Below the pieces are notes generated by a model. That model was not told the DNA's origin, did no database searches, and saw only the letters and a list, made by a program, of their open reading frames with translations. Made by a program: the position numbers and the translations under genes. Source: Bifidobacterium tissieri (GTDB lineage: Bacteria > Actinomycetota > Actinomycetes > Actinomycetales > Bifidobacteriaceae). Taken from it: a DNA stretch of 64,000 nucleotides. Shown in pieces: positions 1 through 8,212 of the stretch. The stretch spans positions 62,001 to 126,000 of the forward strand of contig NZ_MWWV01000001.1 in the NCBI RefSeq assembly GCF_002259645.1. Reading direction: 5' to 3'. Numbering within the stretch: position 1 is the stretch's first letter; each line of letters starts with the position of its first letter.

Positions 1-1533
1 TCCCTTGCTCTGGCTGGTGTCGCGCATGTCGATGGTGGCCTTGCCGAGCTGTTTGGAGATCCATTCGGTCGTGGTCTGCTCGTTGCCGCCGAGGAAGAGG
101 ATGCTGTCGCAGTTGCCGATGATGGTCTCCCATTGCTTCTCGTACATGGCCTTGAGCTGGGCCATGGTCTGCAGGATGACGCTGACGCTGATGTTGCGTG
201 ACCGGATGGTGCTGACGAGCGTGTCGAAGTTGGGGATGCGGCCGACGTTGGCGAACTCGTCGAGGAAGCAGTGCAGGGGTGTGGGCAGGGCCTGTCCGTC
301 CATGCCGCGGGTGCGTTTGATGACGTTGTCGAAGAGGCACTGGTAGAAGATGGCGGCGATGAAGTTGAAGGTGCGGTCCTCGTCGGGCAGGGCGAGGAAG
401 ATCGCGGTCCGGCGGCCGGTCTCGCCGATGTGGTCGATGCCGATGTTGTCGGTCTCGAGGATCTTGCGCACGTTGACGACCTGGAGGGGTGCGAGGCGCA
501 CGCCGATGGAGATGATGATGGATTTCTTGGTCTCGCCGGCGCCCTTGCTGAAGGGCGTGTATTGGCTGACGACGAATTTGAGGCCGCGGGCGGTGCGTCC
601 GGTCTCCTCGTCCCAGTCGTCGGGGCTGGCCTCCCATTCCCTGACGAGTTCGCGGGCGGCCTGGATCTTGATGTCCATTTCGCTCATGCGGGTCTCGTCC
701 TCCTCGCTGGCCTCGAGGTCGTCGGTCAGGTCGAGCACGCCGGCGAGGTTGCGGTGCTTGTCGTCCGCGGTGTAGTAGATGTAGCCGATGAGCGCGGTCA
801 GGAGGCTTTTCTCGCTTTTCTCCCAGAACTGGTCGCCGCCGTTGCGCGCCTCGGGGTTGTTGGTGTTGTCGATGATGTTGCCCACGAGTCGCATGATGGC
901 CACGTCGGCCTTGTCGGGGTCGATATATTTGAGCGGGTTGAACGTGGTGCTGGTGGTCAGGTCGATCAGGTCGAGCTTGTGGATCTCGTATCCGGCGTCG
1001 GCGAGCCGGCGGGCGCAGCGGTCGTGGAGTTCGCCCTTGGGGTCGGTGCACACGTAGTCCATGCTGGCGTTGGCGATGTTGGGCAGGACGTAGCCGCTGG
1101 TCTTTCCGGAGCCGGAGCCGCCGATGACGATGGTGTTGAGGTTGCGGCGGGTGGCCATGGTGTCGAGGCTGAGTCCCTCGCTGGCGGTCATCTGGAGGTT
1201 CTGGCGGCGGTCCCTGTCGGTGTAGGGGGCCATCTCCTCGGGTCTGGCCCAGCGGGCGGAGCCGAATTCCTCGCCGTCGCGGTAGTTGCGTCGCATGCTC
1301 CATTTGTAGAGCCAGGCGACGCCGACCAGGAACATGCCTGCGATGCCGCCGAGCAGGCTGTCGCGGTCGAGGCCGATGCCTGTGGGGTGCGCCAGCGCGG
1401 CGGTGACGGCGTTGATGGTCTCGTCCGGCGTGGCGCCTGCCGCGATGGATGTGGTGATGGCGTGGGTGATGACGTCGCCGGCCCATAGGCCGAGGATCAT
1501 GGTGAGGATGATGGGGAATGCCTTGCGGATCAT
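1..1533 (-). CDS. Type IV coupling protein (VirD4/TraG family), C-terminus cut off
   Basis: This is the hexameric ATPase that links the relaxase-DNA complex to the mating channel at the membrane. About 511 residues are visible and the reading frame runs off the left edge. Two hydrophobic segments occur in the first 70 residues. A Walker A motif GGSGSGKT has its lysine near residue 144. A Walker B-like stretch LDEFANVGRIP and the conserved ILQTMAQLKAMYEKQW segment lie near the C-terminal part. The ATG at 1533 overlaps the stop of the upstream gene by four bases (ATGA), so it is probably translationally coupled in the transfer operon. Confidence 0.93.
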   Translation of the reverse strand, partial: MIRKAFPIILTMILGLWAGDVITHAITTSIAAGATPDETINAVTAALAHPTGIGLDRDSLLGGIAGMFLVGVAWLYKWSMRRNYRDGEEFGSARWARPEEMAPYTDRDRRQNLQMTASEGLSLDTMATRRNLNTIVIGGSGSGKTSGYVLPNIANASMDYVCTDPKGELHDRCARRLADAGYEIHKLDLIDLTTSTTFNPLKYIDPDKADVAIMRLVGNIIDNTNNPEARNGGDQFWEKSEKSLLTALIGYIYYTADDKHRNLAGVLDLTDDLEASEEDETRMSEMDIKIQAARELVREWEASPDDWDEETGRTARGLKFVVSQYTPFSKGAGETKKSIIISIGVRLAPLQVVNVRKILETDNIGIDHIGETGRRTAIFLALPDEDRTFNFIAAIFYQCLFDNVIKRTRGMDGQALPTPLHCFLDEFANVGRIPNFDTLVSTIRSRNISVSVILQTMAQLKAMYEKQWETIIGNCDSILFLGGNEQTTTEWISKQLGKATIDMRDTSQSKG

Positions 1534-1967
1534 TGCTTCCTGTCCTTCTTTCGCTTGCTGTTGCGGATTCGTTCCTCGCGGCGTCTGAGCTCGTCGAGGA
1601 ATTCGCCGAGGTGTCGCCTGTCCGGTTCGTGGCCGATGGCGGGGATCTCGACGGTGGGGGTGTCGTCGGCGTCGGGGGCCGGCTCGCCCGGTTCGTCGGT
1701 GCTCGGCGTCTCCTGTCGTGTTCCGTCGTCCGGGGTGGGGTGCGTCCGTGCGGGGATGTCGATGATGAGCAGGCATCCCTTGCCGATGCCGTTCTCGGCG
1801 TGCACGGCGATGGGCGCGGACGCGTGGGCGGTGGCTAGGAGGAGCCTGCCGATGGTGGTGTCGGGGTCGATGCCGGCGTCGGTTCGGGCGCCGGTGTCGT
1901 GCAGGAGCCGGCGTCCGGTCTCGTCGCCGATGCAGGTCTCCGTGCGCCGGTCGGCGATCCCGGTCAT
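1530..1967 (-). CDS. Hypothetical transfer-operon protein sharing motifs with the PcfB-like protein
   Basis: It has 145 residues and overlaps both neighbours by four bases (ATGA junctions). I do not recognise the family. Two features recur in the larger PcfB-like protein of the same operon (4590-6056): a TPTVEIPAI motif, and a basic C-terminus built on EFLDELRRREERIR followed by a Lys/Arg-rich tail. The shared tail suggests that both proteins bind the same partner, possibly the coupling protein or relaxosome. This is inference, not a family assignment. Confidence 0.7.
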   Translation of the reverse strand: MTGIADRRTETCIGDETGRRLLHDTGARTDAGIDPDTTIGRLLLATAHASAPIAVHAENGIGKGCLLIIDIPARTHPTPDDGTRQETPSTDEPGEPAPDADDTPTVEIPAIGHEPDRRHLGEFLDELRRREERIRNSKRKKDRKQ

Positions 1968-2257
1968 GGCGTGGCCTCGTCGGGGTCGTGGCTCAGGTCG
2001 AGGGCGATGGTCTCGATGCGGATGTCAGGCCCGTCGTCGACGTGGCCGCGGATCATGATCGGGGTGCGTCGCGCGGCGTTGTGGCGGGCGAGGTTGTCGA
2101 GGTGGCTGGCTCCCCTGGCGGTGCCTGTGATGGTTTCGGGGCCGTCGGCGGTGCGGATGCCGATCGTGAGCCGGGCGGTCTGCGCGGCGTCGTCGATCTC
2201 CGGGGTTCGGGCGAGGCGTCCCTCGATGAGGATCAGCCGCCGGATCGTGTCGGTCAT
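1964..2257 (-). CDS. Small OB-fold-like protein (possible SSB relative)
   Basis: It has 97 residues and ATGA overlaps on both sides. The start LILIEGRLARTPE and the later TARLTIGI segment resemble the first strands of single-strand-binding proteins. They are also like the LMVEGNLARDP start of the SSB at 9376. It lacks the SSB acidic tip, although it ends in acidic residues. The OB-fold assignment is tentative. The position inside the transfer operon fits a role in handling transferred single-stranded DNA. Confidence 0.6.
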   Translation of the reverse strand: MTDTIRRLILIEGRLARTPEIDDAAQTARLTIGIRTADGPETITGTARGASHLDNLARHNAARRTPIMIRGHVDDGPDIRIETIALDLSHDPDEATP

Positions 2258-2394
2258 GATTCGTCGTCCTCCTCCCGGTCCCGGGATCGTCCGCCATGGT
2301 CGTCCCTCGGGGTGTCGCAGGCCAGTCCGGCCAGGGCGAGGATGATGGCGGGCAGGAGGAGCATGATGTAGGCGATGGGGTTTCCGGCCGTCAT
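2254..2394 (-). CDS. 46-residue single-pass membrane protein
   Basis: A short gene whose stop overlaps the next ATG (ATGA) and whose ATG lies two bases after the upstream stop. Residues 7-26 (PIAYIMLLLPAIILALAGLA) form one membrane segment. The tail is short and highly charged, rich in Arg, Asp and Glu. The tight packing in the transfer operon supports a real gene. The function is unknown, but small membrane proteins are common components of mating channels. Confidence 0.65.
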   Translation of the reverse strand: MTAGNPIAYIMLLLPAIILALAGLACDTPRDDHGGRSRDREEDDES

Positions 2395-2395
2395 G

Positions 2396-2968
2396 TCAGT
2401 GTCCTCCGTTCCGGCTCCGGCTGGATCGGCGGATCGTGCCGTGGGCCTCCTCCCGGTCGGGGTTGTCGAGGTCGGGCTGGTCGGGCATTTCGGTGCGGTC
2501 GGCCATGGCGTCGAGCGTGGTCATGGTCTCGGCGTCGATGCTTTCGTCGCGTGCCGCGTCGATGATGTCGTTGCGCCGGCTCCAGACGAGCTGGTCGGCC
2601 TGCGCGCGGGTGAGTCCCTCGAGGTCGCCGTCCTCGTTGACGCGCACGCAGTCGTCCCGGTCGGGGTTCCATCCGCCGTACCATCGCGCCTCCTGGATCT
2701 GCGCGTCGCTCATGGTGCGTTTGAGGATGGGCATGGCGGTGCGTGAGTCGAGCGTGCGCAATTGGGTGATGGGGTCGTCGATGGGCCGGCCCTCGCCGAG
2801 CCGGTCGGCGGTCTCGTGCAGGAGGCGGAGGTTGCCGGGGGTCGGTTTGATCCTGTCCGGGTCGTTGATGCGCCGGTCCGGGATGGTGCGCCGGTTGTCC
2901 TCCCTGTCGACGGTGGGGTTGCCGGACCGTCCGGTCGTGTGGCCGGCGCCGCTGGTCGTGGTGGTCAT
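2396..2968 (-). CDS. Hypothetical transfer-operon protein, 190 aa
   Basis: A soluble, acidic protein with no recognised domain. The start chosen is the ATG at 2968, which overlaps the upstream stop (ATGA). A longer frame extending to 4273 lies antiphase inside the upstream gene and is rejected. The central segment ARWYGGWNPDRDDCVRVNEDG is followed by a helical, Asp/Glu-rich C-terminus. It is probably co-transcribed with the relaxase operon. Confidence 0.68.
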   Translation of the reverse strand: MTTTTSGAGHTTGRSGNPTVDREDNRRTIPDRRINDPDRIKPTPGNLRLLHETADRLGEGRPIDDPITQLRTLDSRTAMPILKRTMSDAQIQEARWYGGWNPDRDDCVRVNEDGDLEGLTRAQADQLVWSRRNDIIDAARDESIDAETMTTLDAMADRTEMPDQPDLDNPDREEAHGTIRRSSRSRNGGH

Positions 2969-4572
2969 TCCTGTGTCTCCTTCTGGTCGTGGGCTTCGGG
3001 CGCGAGGTAGCGCAGGGTCAGTTCCGTGGCCTGTCGTAGGTCCCTGGCGTTGGGTGTCGGGGCCTGCGGGTGGCTTGCCGTGTAGCGTTTCGCCGCCGTT
3101 TCGACGAGTCGTTCCACCGCGTCGCGCGTGCGTGCCGGGTCCGTCCGGTGTTCGTTGCCCGTGATGATCCGTCTGGCCTGCCGCCATGTCCGGTCGTCCT
3201 CGGCGAGCTGTCTGGCGACGCGGATCGCGGTGTCGGATGGCCCCGATGCCGGCTCGTCGTCGCCCGTGGTCGCGGCCGGCGCGTGGTCGCGTACGGGGCG
3301 TGGCGTGGTGAGCGCGGTCTTGACGGCGGTGCACAGGGCCCATGGGTCGGCGACGGTGAGGGTCCTGCGTTCCGCTCCCCTGCCGTGGAACAGTTCTATG
3401 GGTTCGCCTGGGCGGAGGCGGAGGTTGACCGGACGGCCGTCCCGCCGTTGGCGTCGGTTGGCCTGGGTCATGAACCGGTCGGCGCGCCATCCGCTGACGT
3501 CGGTGCCGTGGATGGTGGTGCCGGCGGGCATGACGACGATCATCTTGGCCCATTCGCGTCCGTCTCGGCCCTTGCGCGTGTAGGGGCGGGTCAGGTCGGC
3601 GGGGATGTTGACGTTGGGCCAGGTGTCGCGGCGTCGTTCGCGTGCGCGGGGCTGTGGCTGCGGCGCGGGCGCGGCGAGGCGGAGGGCCTGTCGTTCCACG
3701 ACGGTGCTCCAGCTGGCGGCGCTCCGGCCCGCGGGGGTGAGGATGCGGGGTGCCTGCCCGTCGTGCAGGAGGCCGGACTGTCCGATGGCGTGGACGGTCG
3801 GGGTGTCGGTGACGCCGCCTTCCCGGTCGCGCAGGCGCTGGTAGTCGTCGTGGATGGTGCGGCTGGCCCGTTCGAGCGACGTGTCGTCGTCCGCTGTCGG
3901 CTCCGTTGGCGGTGTCGCCTCGCTGGATGCGATGGTGGTCATGGCGGGCCCGTCGCCGGTGGTGTCGTCGTATTGCAGGTGCGTGTACCGGTAGGAGGTG
4001 GCCTGGCCGTCGGAGTGCGTCCATTCGATGATGTGCAGGTCGTAGCCGTTGGTCTCGAGGTACCAGGCGCAGGGTCTCGTCGTGTGGTCGAGCCGCCAGC
4101 GGAGCATCGCCGTGCGGACGCGGTCCGGGTCCGAGGCGAGCACGGAGCGGCCGGCCCGGTCGAGGGCCTGCTGCCATCCCATGGCCGGTGGCCTGTCGCC
4201 TCCGGGGATGGTGATGGTCGCGGCCGTGCCGTAGGGCAGGCTGCCGGAGCGGTCCGGGTCGGCCCCGTCCCATTGTCTGATGTGGTTGAGCAGCTGGGCG
4301 CGGATGCCGTGGTCCGGGTCGGCGGGCAGCGCGGTGGCGGATTCGAGGGTGGTGTCCTCGTCGCCGATGTGGTGGCGGCGGATGATGGTGTCTCCGGCCT
4401 CGTGGGCGATGCCGAGCTCGTCGACGCCCGCCCGGTCGGCGACGGACGCGGTCCAGAGCGTGTCGCCGTGTTCGGCCCAGGCGAGTGTCGGCCAGGGCGT
4501 GGGGTCGTTGATCCCGTTGATGGTGTCCTGGATGATGGCGGTGCGGCGGATGAGTTGCTGTTCCTCGTTCAT
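2965..4572 (-). CDS. Large hypothetical protein of the transfer operon, 535 aa
   Basis: The start is the ATG at 4572, 17 bases after the stop of the PcfB-like gene and behind an AAGGGGG ribosome site. An N-terminal alpha/beta region (residues about 1-200) precedes a Pro-rich linker. A second region around PYTRKGRDGREWAKMIVVMP follows, and then an alpha-helical C-terminus. I recognise no catalytic motif. It overlaps the next gene by four bases. The much longer open frame that enters the relaxase region is a GC-rich artefact. The role in conjugation is inferred only from position. Confidence 0.7.
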   Translation of the reverse strand: MNEEQQLIRRTAIIQDTINGINDPTPWPTLAWAEHGDTLWTASVADRAGVDELGIAHEAGDTIIRRHHIGDEDTTLESATALPADPDHGIRAQLLNHIRQWDGADPDRSGSLPYGTAATITIPGGDRPPAMGWQQALDRAGRSVLASDPDRVRTAMLRWRLDHTTRPCAWYLETNGYDLHIIEWTHSDGQATSYRYTHLQYDDTTGDGPAMTTIASSEATPPTEPTADDDTSLERASRTIHDDYQRLRDREGGVTDTPTVHAIGQSGLLHDGQAPRILTPAGRSAASWSTVVERQALRLAAPAPQPQPRARERRRDTWPNVNIPADLTRPYTRKGRDGREWAKMIVVMPAGTTIHGTDVSGWRADRFMTQANRRQRRDGRPVNLRLRPGEPIELFHGRGAERRTLTVADPWALCTAVKTALTTPRPVRDHAPAATTGDDEPASGPSDTAIRVARQLAEDDRTWRQARRIITGNEHRTDPARTRDAVERLVETAAKRYTASHPQAPTPNARDLRQATELTLRYLAPEAHDQKETQE

Positions 4573-4589
4573 GGTGTTCCCCCTTTCGG

Positions 4590-6056
4590 TCAGCGCTTGT
4601 CGCCGCGCGGGCGGGTGCCGCGGGTGCGTTGGTGGGTGCCGCGGCCCTGCTGGCCCCGGATCTTGTTCTCCTTCTGTTTGAGCGCGTCGAGGAAGTCCTT
4701 CCTGGTCTTCTTGGCTTTCCGTCCCCGTTCGGGTTTGCCCTTGCCGGTGTCGCGGCGTTCCTTCGCCGGTGTCCGTCCGGGCCGGCGCTCCGTCCCGTCG
4801 GCGGCCGGCGACGTCGTCCTCCGGTCGGTCTGCGCGGCGGATTGGACGGGTTGGACGACGTCCGGTGCCGGCTGGCCTGCGGCGGGTTGCTGCGGGACCG
4901 GCTCGATGGGAAACTGCAGGTCCGGCAGCCAGTCCGGCGCTCCCGTCTGCGGCGGCTGCGCGTCCGTCGGCAGCCCGGCCGTGGGGAACGGGAGGGGATT
5001 CGTCTGGTCCGCGGTCGGCGGGAAGTAGCTGTGGTCCGGCTGGACCATCTCGTCGGGTGCGTCCGTCGTCTGCGGCATGGTCGGCTGTCCCGCGGACGGG
5101 ATGGCGTCGGCTGCCGGGATGGCGTCGGTGGGCCCGTTCGGCGTGTCTGTGGCGCCCCGGTCCGGGGTTTCGGTCTGCGTCCGTGTCATGACCTGTTCGA
5201 TTGAGGGGCCGAGGGCGTCGATGCATTGGGTCGCGGCGGCTGCGCAGTCCTCGGGCACGGTGAAGGTGGTCTTGCCGTTCTGATGGTCCTGGATGTAGGG
5301 CACGCCGAGCTTGTCGAGGCTTTCGGCCGCGAGTTCCGCGTTCGGGTCCCATTCGGGCGGCGTGACGGCGATGGTGGTCATGGCGTCGCTGGCCTGTGGG
5401 CCGGTCGGCATGAGGGGGCGGGCGGCGTCGGAGGCCCGGCTGGTGCTCTGGTCGCGTTGGCTTCCGTCCGGTACGCGGGGTTCGGGCCCGACGGCGGGGA
5501 TCTCTCCTGTGGGGGTGTCGTCGGCGCTGATGGCGGGGATCTCTCCTGTGGGGGTGTCGTCGGCGTTGAGGCTCGGCAGTTCCTGTGCCCAGGGGATTTC
5601 GTCCTTGTCGCCGAGTTCGGGGGTGGTTTCGTCGGGTTTGTCGAGGTTGAGTTCGAGTCCGATCCTGTCGAATGCGCGGCGGACGGCGTGTTCGACGTGG
5701 TCGGTGTCCTTGCCCTGGAAGTGGAGGAAGTACGTGCCGTCGTTGCCTTTTTCGATGGCGTAGGTGATTCCGGATTGGCGCAGGCTTTTGCCGACGGCCT
5801 TGAGGCTTTCGTTGTCGAGGCTGATCTGGTGGATGTCCTCGCCGGTGGCCTGAAGCTGCTTTTCGCTGATCTCTCCGCCGATCTTCCGGTTCTCGATCGC
5901 GGTGCGGATGGGTGATGTGGCGACGCGCCAGCCGGCCGCGATGAGCGCGGCCCCGAGTTTGGCGCCGGCCTTGAGGATGAGTTTGCCGGCGCCTTGTCCG
6001 GCTCTGAGCAGGGCGTCCCTGGCGGTGCCTTCGACGGTCTCCTCGGGTGATGCCAT
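4590..6056 (-). CDS. PcfB/DUF3801-like relaxosome accessory protein
   Basis: It has 488 residues. The N-terminus is helical. Residues about 75-135 (QLQATGEDIHQISL through YAIEKGNDGTYFLHFQGKDTD) resemble DUF3801/PcfB, a protein known from Gram-positive conjugative plasmids that brings the relaxase-DNA complex to the coupling protein. A long Pro/Gln/Thr-rich linker follows, with two tandem DDTPTGEIPA repeats encoded by a 39-bp duplication (5492-5569). A second short alpha/beta unit and a Lys/Arg-rich tail with DFLDALKQKENKIR complete it. The family call is moderate; the location next to the relaxase supports it. Confidence 0.62.
   Translation of the reverse strand: MASPEETVEGTARDALLRAGQGAGKLILKAGAKLGAALIAAGWRVATSPIRTAIENRKIGGEISEKQLQATGEDIHQISLDNESLKAVGKSLRQSGITYAIEKGNDGTYFLHFQGKDTDHVEHAVRRAFDRIGLELNLDKPDETTPELGDKDEIPWAQELPSLNADDTPTGEIPAISADDTPTGEIPAVGPEPRVPDGSQRDQSTSRASDAARPLMPTGPQASDAMTTIAVTPPEWDPNAELAAESLDKLGVPYIQDHQNGKTTFTVPEDCAAAATQCIDALGPSIEQVMTRTQTETPDRGATDTPNGPTDAIPAADAIPSAGQPTMPQTTDAPDEMVQPDHSYFPPTADQTNPLPFPTAGLPTDAQPPQTGAPDWLPDLQFPIEPVPQQPAAGQPAPDVVQPVQSAAQTDRRTTSPAADGTERRPGRTPAKERRDTGKGKPERGRKAKKTRKDFLDALKQKENKIRGQQGRGTHQRTRGTRPRGDKR
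5492..5569. repeat. 39-bp tandem duplication inside the PcfB-like gene
   Basis: Two adjacent, nearly identical 39-bp units encode (A)DDTPTGEIPA twice. A diverged copy of the same sequence is present at about 1637-1670 in the 145-aa gene, as TPTVEIPAI. Confidence 0.85.
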
Positions 6057-6086
6057 GGTGGTGTTCCTTTCTCTGTTTGCCGGCTG

Positions 6087-7553
6087 TCACCGGCGTGGTC
6101 TGGTGGTGTTGCGGTTGCGGGTCTCGTGTCGTTCGTGGTCGTCGCGGTCGCGGTGTCGGTGGTCCGGGGTGTCGCGGTCGAGGCGTTTCCGGGTGCGTTT
6201 GATGGCGGTGAGGTCCTGTTCGAGGCTGGTGACGCGGGTCTCGCGGTCGGCGATGTCCTCGCGTCGTTCGACCTGCAGGTCCGGGTCGTCGCGTTCGATG
6301 GCGTCGGCGAGGGCGATGATCGAGGCGGCGAGTCCGGCGCGTTCCTCGGTGAGCCGGTCGCGTAGCGCGGTGACGGCGGTGTCGGCGCGTCCGGTCTCGC
6401 CGGTCCAGCGGAGGGCGGCGTTGAGGGCGCGGGTCTCCTCGCGCAGCCGGTCGAGTCGTCGTCCCTGGGCGGCGTAGTAGCGTCGTTGGCCGGCGGTGCG
6501 GCCGGCGGTGACGTCGATGACGCGGGTGTCGGCCATGGTCTCGAGCCGTTCGTCGGGGCGGCCGAACCATTGGTAGAGTCCCTGGGTCCAGACGGTGTCG
6601 GCGTAGCGGTCGTGGCGGTCGAGGATGGTGATCCTGCGGTGGTCGGTGAGCCATGCGCGCCAGGTGGTGCCGTCGGTGACGATGCGGTCCATGGGGATGA
6701 CGATCCGGCGTTGGTGCTTGGTGCCGGGCACCCATACGGTGACGTTCCGGTCGGTTCGTTCGGCGATGAGCCGGTGGTTGAAGCTGATGGGCACGATGAC
6801 GTCGCGGGTCAGGCGGAGCATGATTCCCTCCTCGTCGTAGGTCTCGCCGAGCTTGGTGTCGCGGATGCGCAGGCCGGTGGTCTGGTCCTCGTAGGTGAGG
6901 TGGCGGCCGCGGATGGTGACGGTGACGTCCATGAGGTCCATGAGGTCGCGGAACTCGTCGAAGCTGTGGGATTTGGCGGCGGTCAGGTCGATCATGGTGC
7001 GCAGCCGCTCCTTGGTTCCGGTGCCGCGTACGGCGGCGTAGATCTCCTCGAGGCTGCGCGCGTGGCGTGGCTCGTCGGGTTCGGGCAGGACGTGCAGGCC
7101 CTCGTTGCGGCAGATCCCGTCGCTGATCTTGCGCCATTCGCCGAGCGTGGTCCTGCGGATCCGGATCTTCCTGTGGTCGTCGCCGGCCGCGCACAGGATG
7201 ATGTGGTTGTGGATGTGGTCGCGGTCGACGTGGGTGGCGATGACGTACTTGTGGCGCCCGCCGGTGATCTCGTCGGCGAACTGGCGGCCGATTTCGTGGG
7301 CCTGGTCGGGTGTGATGGGGTCGTTCGGGTCGAATGATTGGATGACGTGGTGGGCGAGCACGCCGTTTTTCTTCAATCCATTGGCCGATTCCTCAAGGTC
7401 GGCGAGCATGGCGGTCTCGGCGTCCGCCGCGCCGCGCCATGGTCCGTAGCTGGTGCTGACGAGGCGTCCGCCGTCGGTCTTGTCGTCCCGGCTGATGTAG
7501 TCCAGGCTGCTGGAGAGCGTCGTCTTGATCTGTTTCATCTTGACCACTGCCAT
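6087..7553 (-). CDS. MOBP-type relaxase (MobA/VirD2-like nuclease)
   Basis: This enzyme nicks oriT and stays covalently bound to the 5' end of the transferred strand. It has 488 residues. The likely catalytic tyrosine is Y19 (SSSLDYI). The three-histidine motif is seen as HVDRDHIHNH at residues 108-117. The relaxase domain fills roughly residues 1-230. The C-terminal half is helical, rich in Arg/Glu/Asp (coiled-coil-like from about 370), and ends in a His/Arg-rich tail. MobC lies four bases upstream and the oriT candidate just beyond it. A TraI-like helicase is not present. Confidence 0.92.
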   Translation of the reverse strand: MAVVKMKQIKTTLSSSLDYISRDDKTDGGRLVSTSYGPWRGAADAETAMLADLEESANGLKKNGVLAHHVIQSFDPNDPITPDQAHEIGRQFADEITGGRHKYVIATHVDRDHIHNHIILCAAGDDHRKIRIRRTTLGEWRKISDGICRNEGLHVLPEPDEPRHARSLEEIYAAVRGTGTKERLRTMIDLTAAKSHSFDEFRDLMDLMDVTVTIRGRHLTYEDQTTGLRIRDTKLGETYDEEGIMLRLTRDVIVPISFNHRLIAERTDRNVTVWVPGTKHQRRIVIPMDRIVTDGTTWRAWLTDHRRITILDRHDRYADTVWTQGLYQWFGRPDERLETMADTRVIDVTAGRTAGQRRYYAAQGRRLDRLREETRALNAALRWTGETGRADTAVTALRDRLTEERAGLAASIIALADAIERDDPDLQVERREDIADRETRVTSLEQDLTAIKRTRKRLDRDTPDHRHRDRDDHERHETRNRNTTRPRR

Positions 7554-7556
7554 GGT

Positions 7557-7931
7557 CTACGCCTTGCGGACGGTGGTCCGGTAGTCGTCGCACATGCGGC
7601 CGATCACGTCGGTCAGGCGGTTGACCTCGGCGCGCAGGTCGGCCACGGCGAGCATGGTCGGCAGGTCGGCCTCGTTGACGCGGCGGGCGATCTGGTTGAC
7701 GTTCACGCCGATGGGACGCAGCTGTCGCAGGACCTGTTCGGGGTCCCAGGTGGTCTCCACGACGCGCACGGATCCGTCGGTGAGCATCTCCCGGGCGAAC
7801 CTGCCGAACTGCGCGGAGGCCCCGCGTCCGCGCGCCCACAGCTCGTATGTCTTGGTCACGGTGTCCCATTCCTCGGGCGTGAACGTGACCGTGCGGCGGA
7901 CGTTCCGGCGTCGTCCCCCAACCCAGTTCAC
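7557..7931 (-). CDS. mobC: MobC-like relaxosome accessory protein
   Basis: It has 124 residues. The start is the GTG at 7931, preceded by GAGGAG six bases upstream. The N-terminus (RTVTFTPEEWDTV) has the ribbon-helix-helix pattern, and the C-terminal half carries the MobC signature LRPIGVNVNQIARRVNE. Proteins of this family bind oriT and help the relaxase open the nic site. It is the first gene of the leftward transfer operon and abuts the palindromic gap on its right. Confidence 0.85.
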   Translation of the reverse strand: MNWVGGRRRNVRRTVTFTPEEWDTVTKTYELWARGRGASAQFGRFAREMLTDGSVRVVETTWDPEQVLRQLRPIGVNVNQIARRVNEADLPTMLAVADLRAEVNRLTDVIGRMCDDYRTTVRKA

Positions 7932-8033
7932 GCGTCGCTCCTCGTCGTTCCAAGCGGCTTCGTCGTCGTCCGGAGGCTCCGCCGACTATGGGGTCCGGGT
8001 CTCCCGGTCTGGCCCGCCTGCGGCGGGCAAGCG

Positions 8034-8053
8034 GCAAGTGTACGTACACTTGC
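8034..8053. repeat. Perfect 20-bp palindrome in the oriT candidate
   Basis: The arms GCAAGTGTAC and GTACACTTGC are perfectly complementary with no spacer. It could be a binding site for MobC or the relaxase, or a dimeric repressor site controlling the mob operon. Confidence 0.9.
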
Positions 8054-8064
8054 TATGCTTGCTA

Positions 8065-8093
8065 CTCCCGGATCGGCATGCCGATTCCGGGAG
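8065..8093. repeat. 29-bp hairpin with palindromic core
   Basis: The arms CTCCCGG and CCGGGAG flank the 14-bp palindrome ATCGGCATGCCGAT, with one unpaired base. No run of T follows, so a terminator is less likely than an oriT or protein-binding hairpin. Confidence 0.85.
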
Positions 8094-8117
8094 TCGCGGG
8101 TCTCTGTGCTGTTCATG

Positions 8118-8199
8118 TTTCCAAACTCGTTTCGTTCTTCGTTTCGTATCGTTGCCTGTGATCGATTGTCGGTCGGAGTTTGTTCGTCGAGTTTGGAAA
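8118..8199. repeat. Inverted TTTCCAAACTCG arms
   Basis: Perfect 12-bp arms lie at 8118-8129 and 8188-8199, 58 bases apart. The right arm ends just before the ribosome site of the 8213 gene. A related inverted pair, GGTTTGGAA and TTCCAAACC, lies at 9285-9311 before the ssb-like gene. Confidence 0.8.
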
Positions 8200-8212
8200 G
8201 CGAGGGATCTTT

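Larger units (their letters stand above)
7932..8212. other. Candidate origin of transfer (oriT) and divergent promoter region
   Basis: This gap between mobC (leftward) and an unknown rightward gene holds three inverted repeats: a perfect 20-bp palindrome at 8034-8053, a 29-bp hairpin at 8065-8093 with a palindromic centre, and 12-bp arms at 8118-8129 and 8188-8199. MOBP systems usually have oriT directly upstream of mobC, with inverted repeats next to nic. I cannot identify the nic base itself. Confidence 0.62.

Noticed and set aside
271-1488. 405-residue rightward open frame opposite the coupling protein
   Set aside because: Antisense shadow of a GC-rich gene; Val/Gly/Ala/Asp-rich product with no domain, while the other strand encodes a clear VirD4.
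3070-5028. 652-residue rightward frame
   Set aside because: Antisense to the transfer operon and without a plausible start or family.
4573-7194. Very long leftward frame extending the 535-aa protein into the relaxase
   Set aside because: Arg/Pro/His-rich translation antiphase to two well-supported genes; the 4572 ATG has a ribosome site.
8065-8093. Rho-independent terminator
   Set aside because: No T-run on either side and no upstream gene ending here; better explained as part of oriT.
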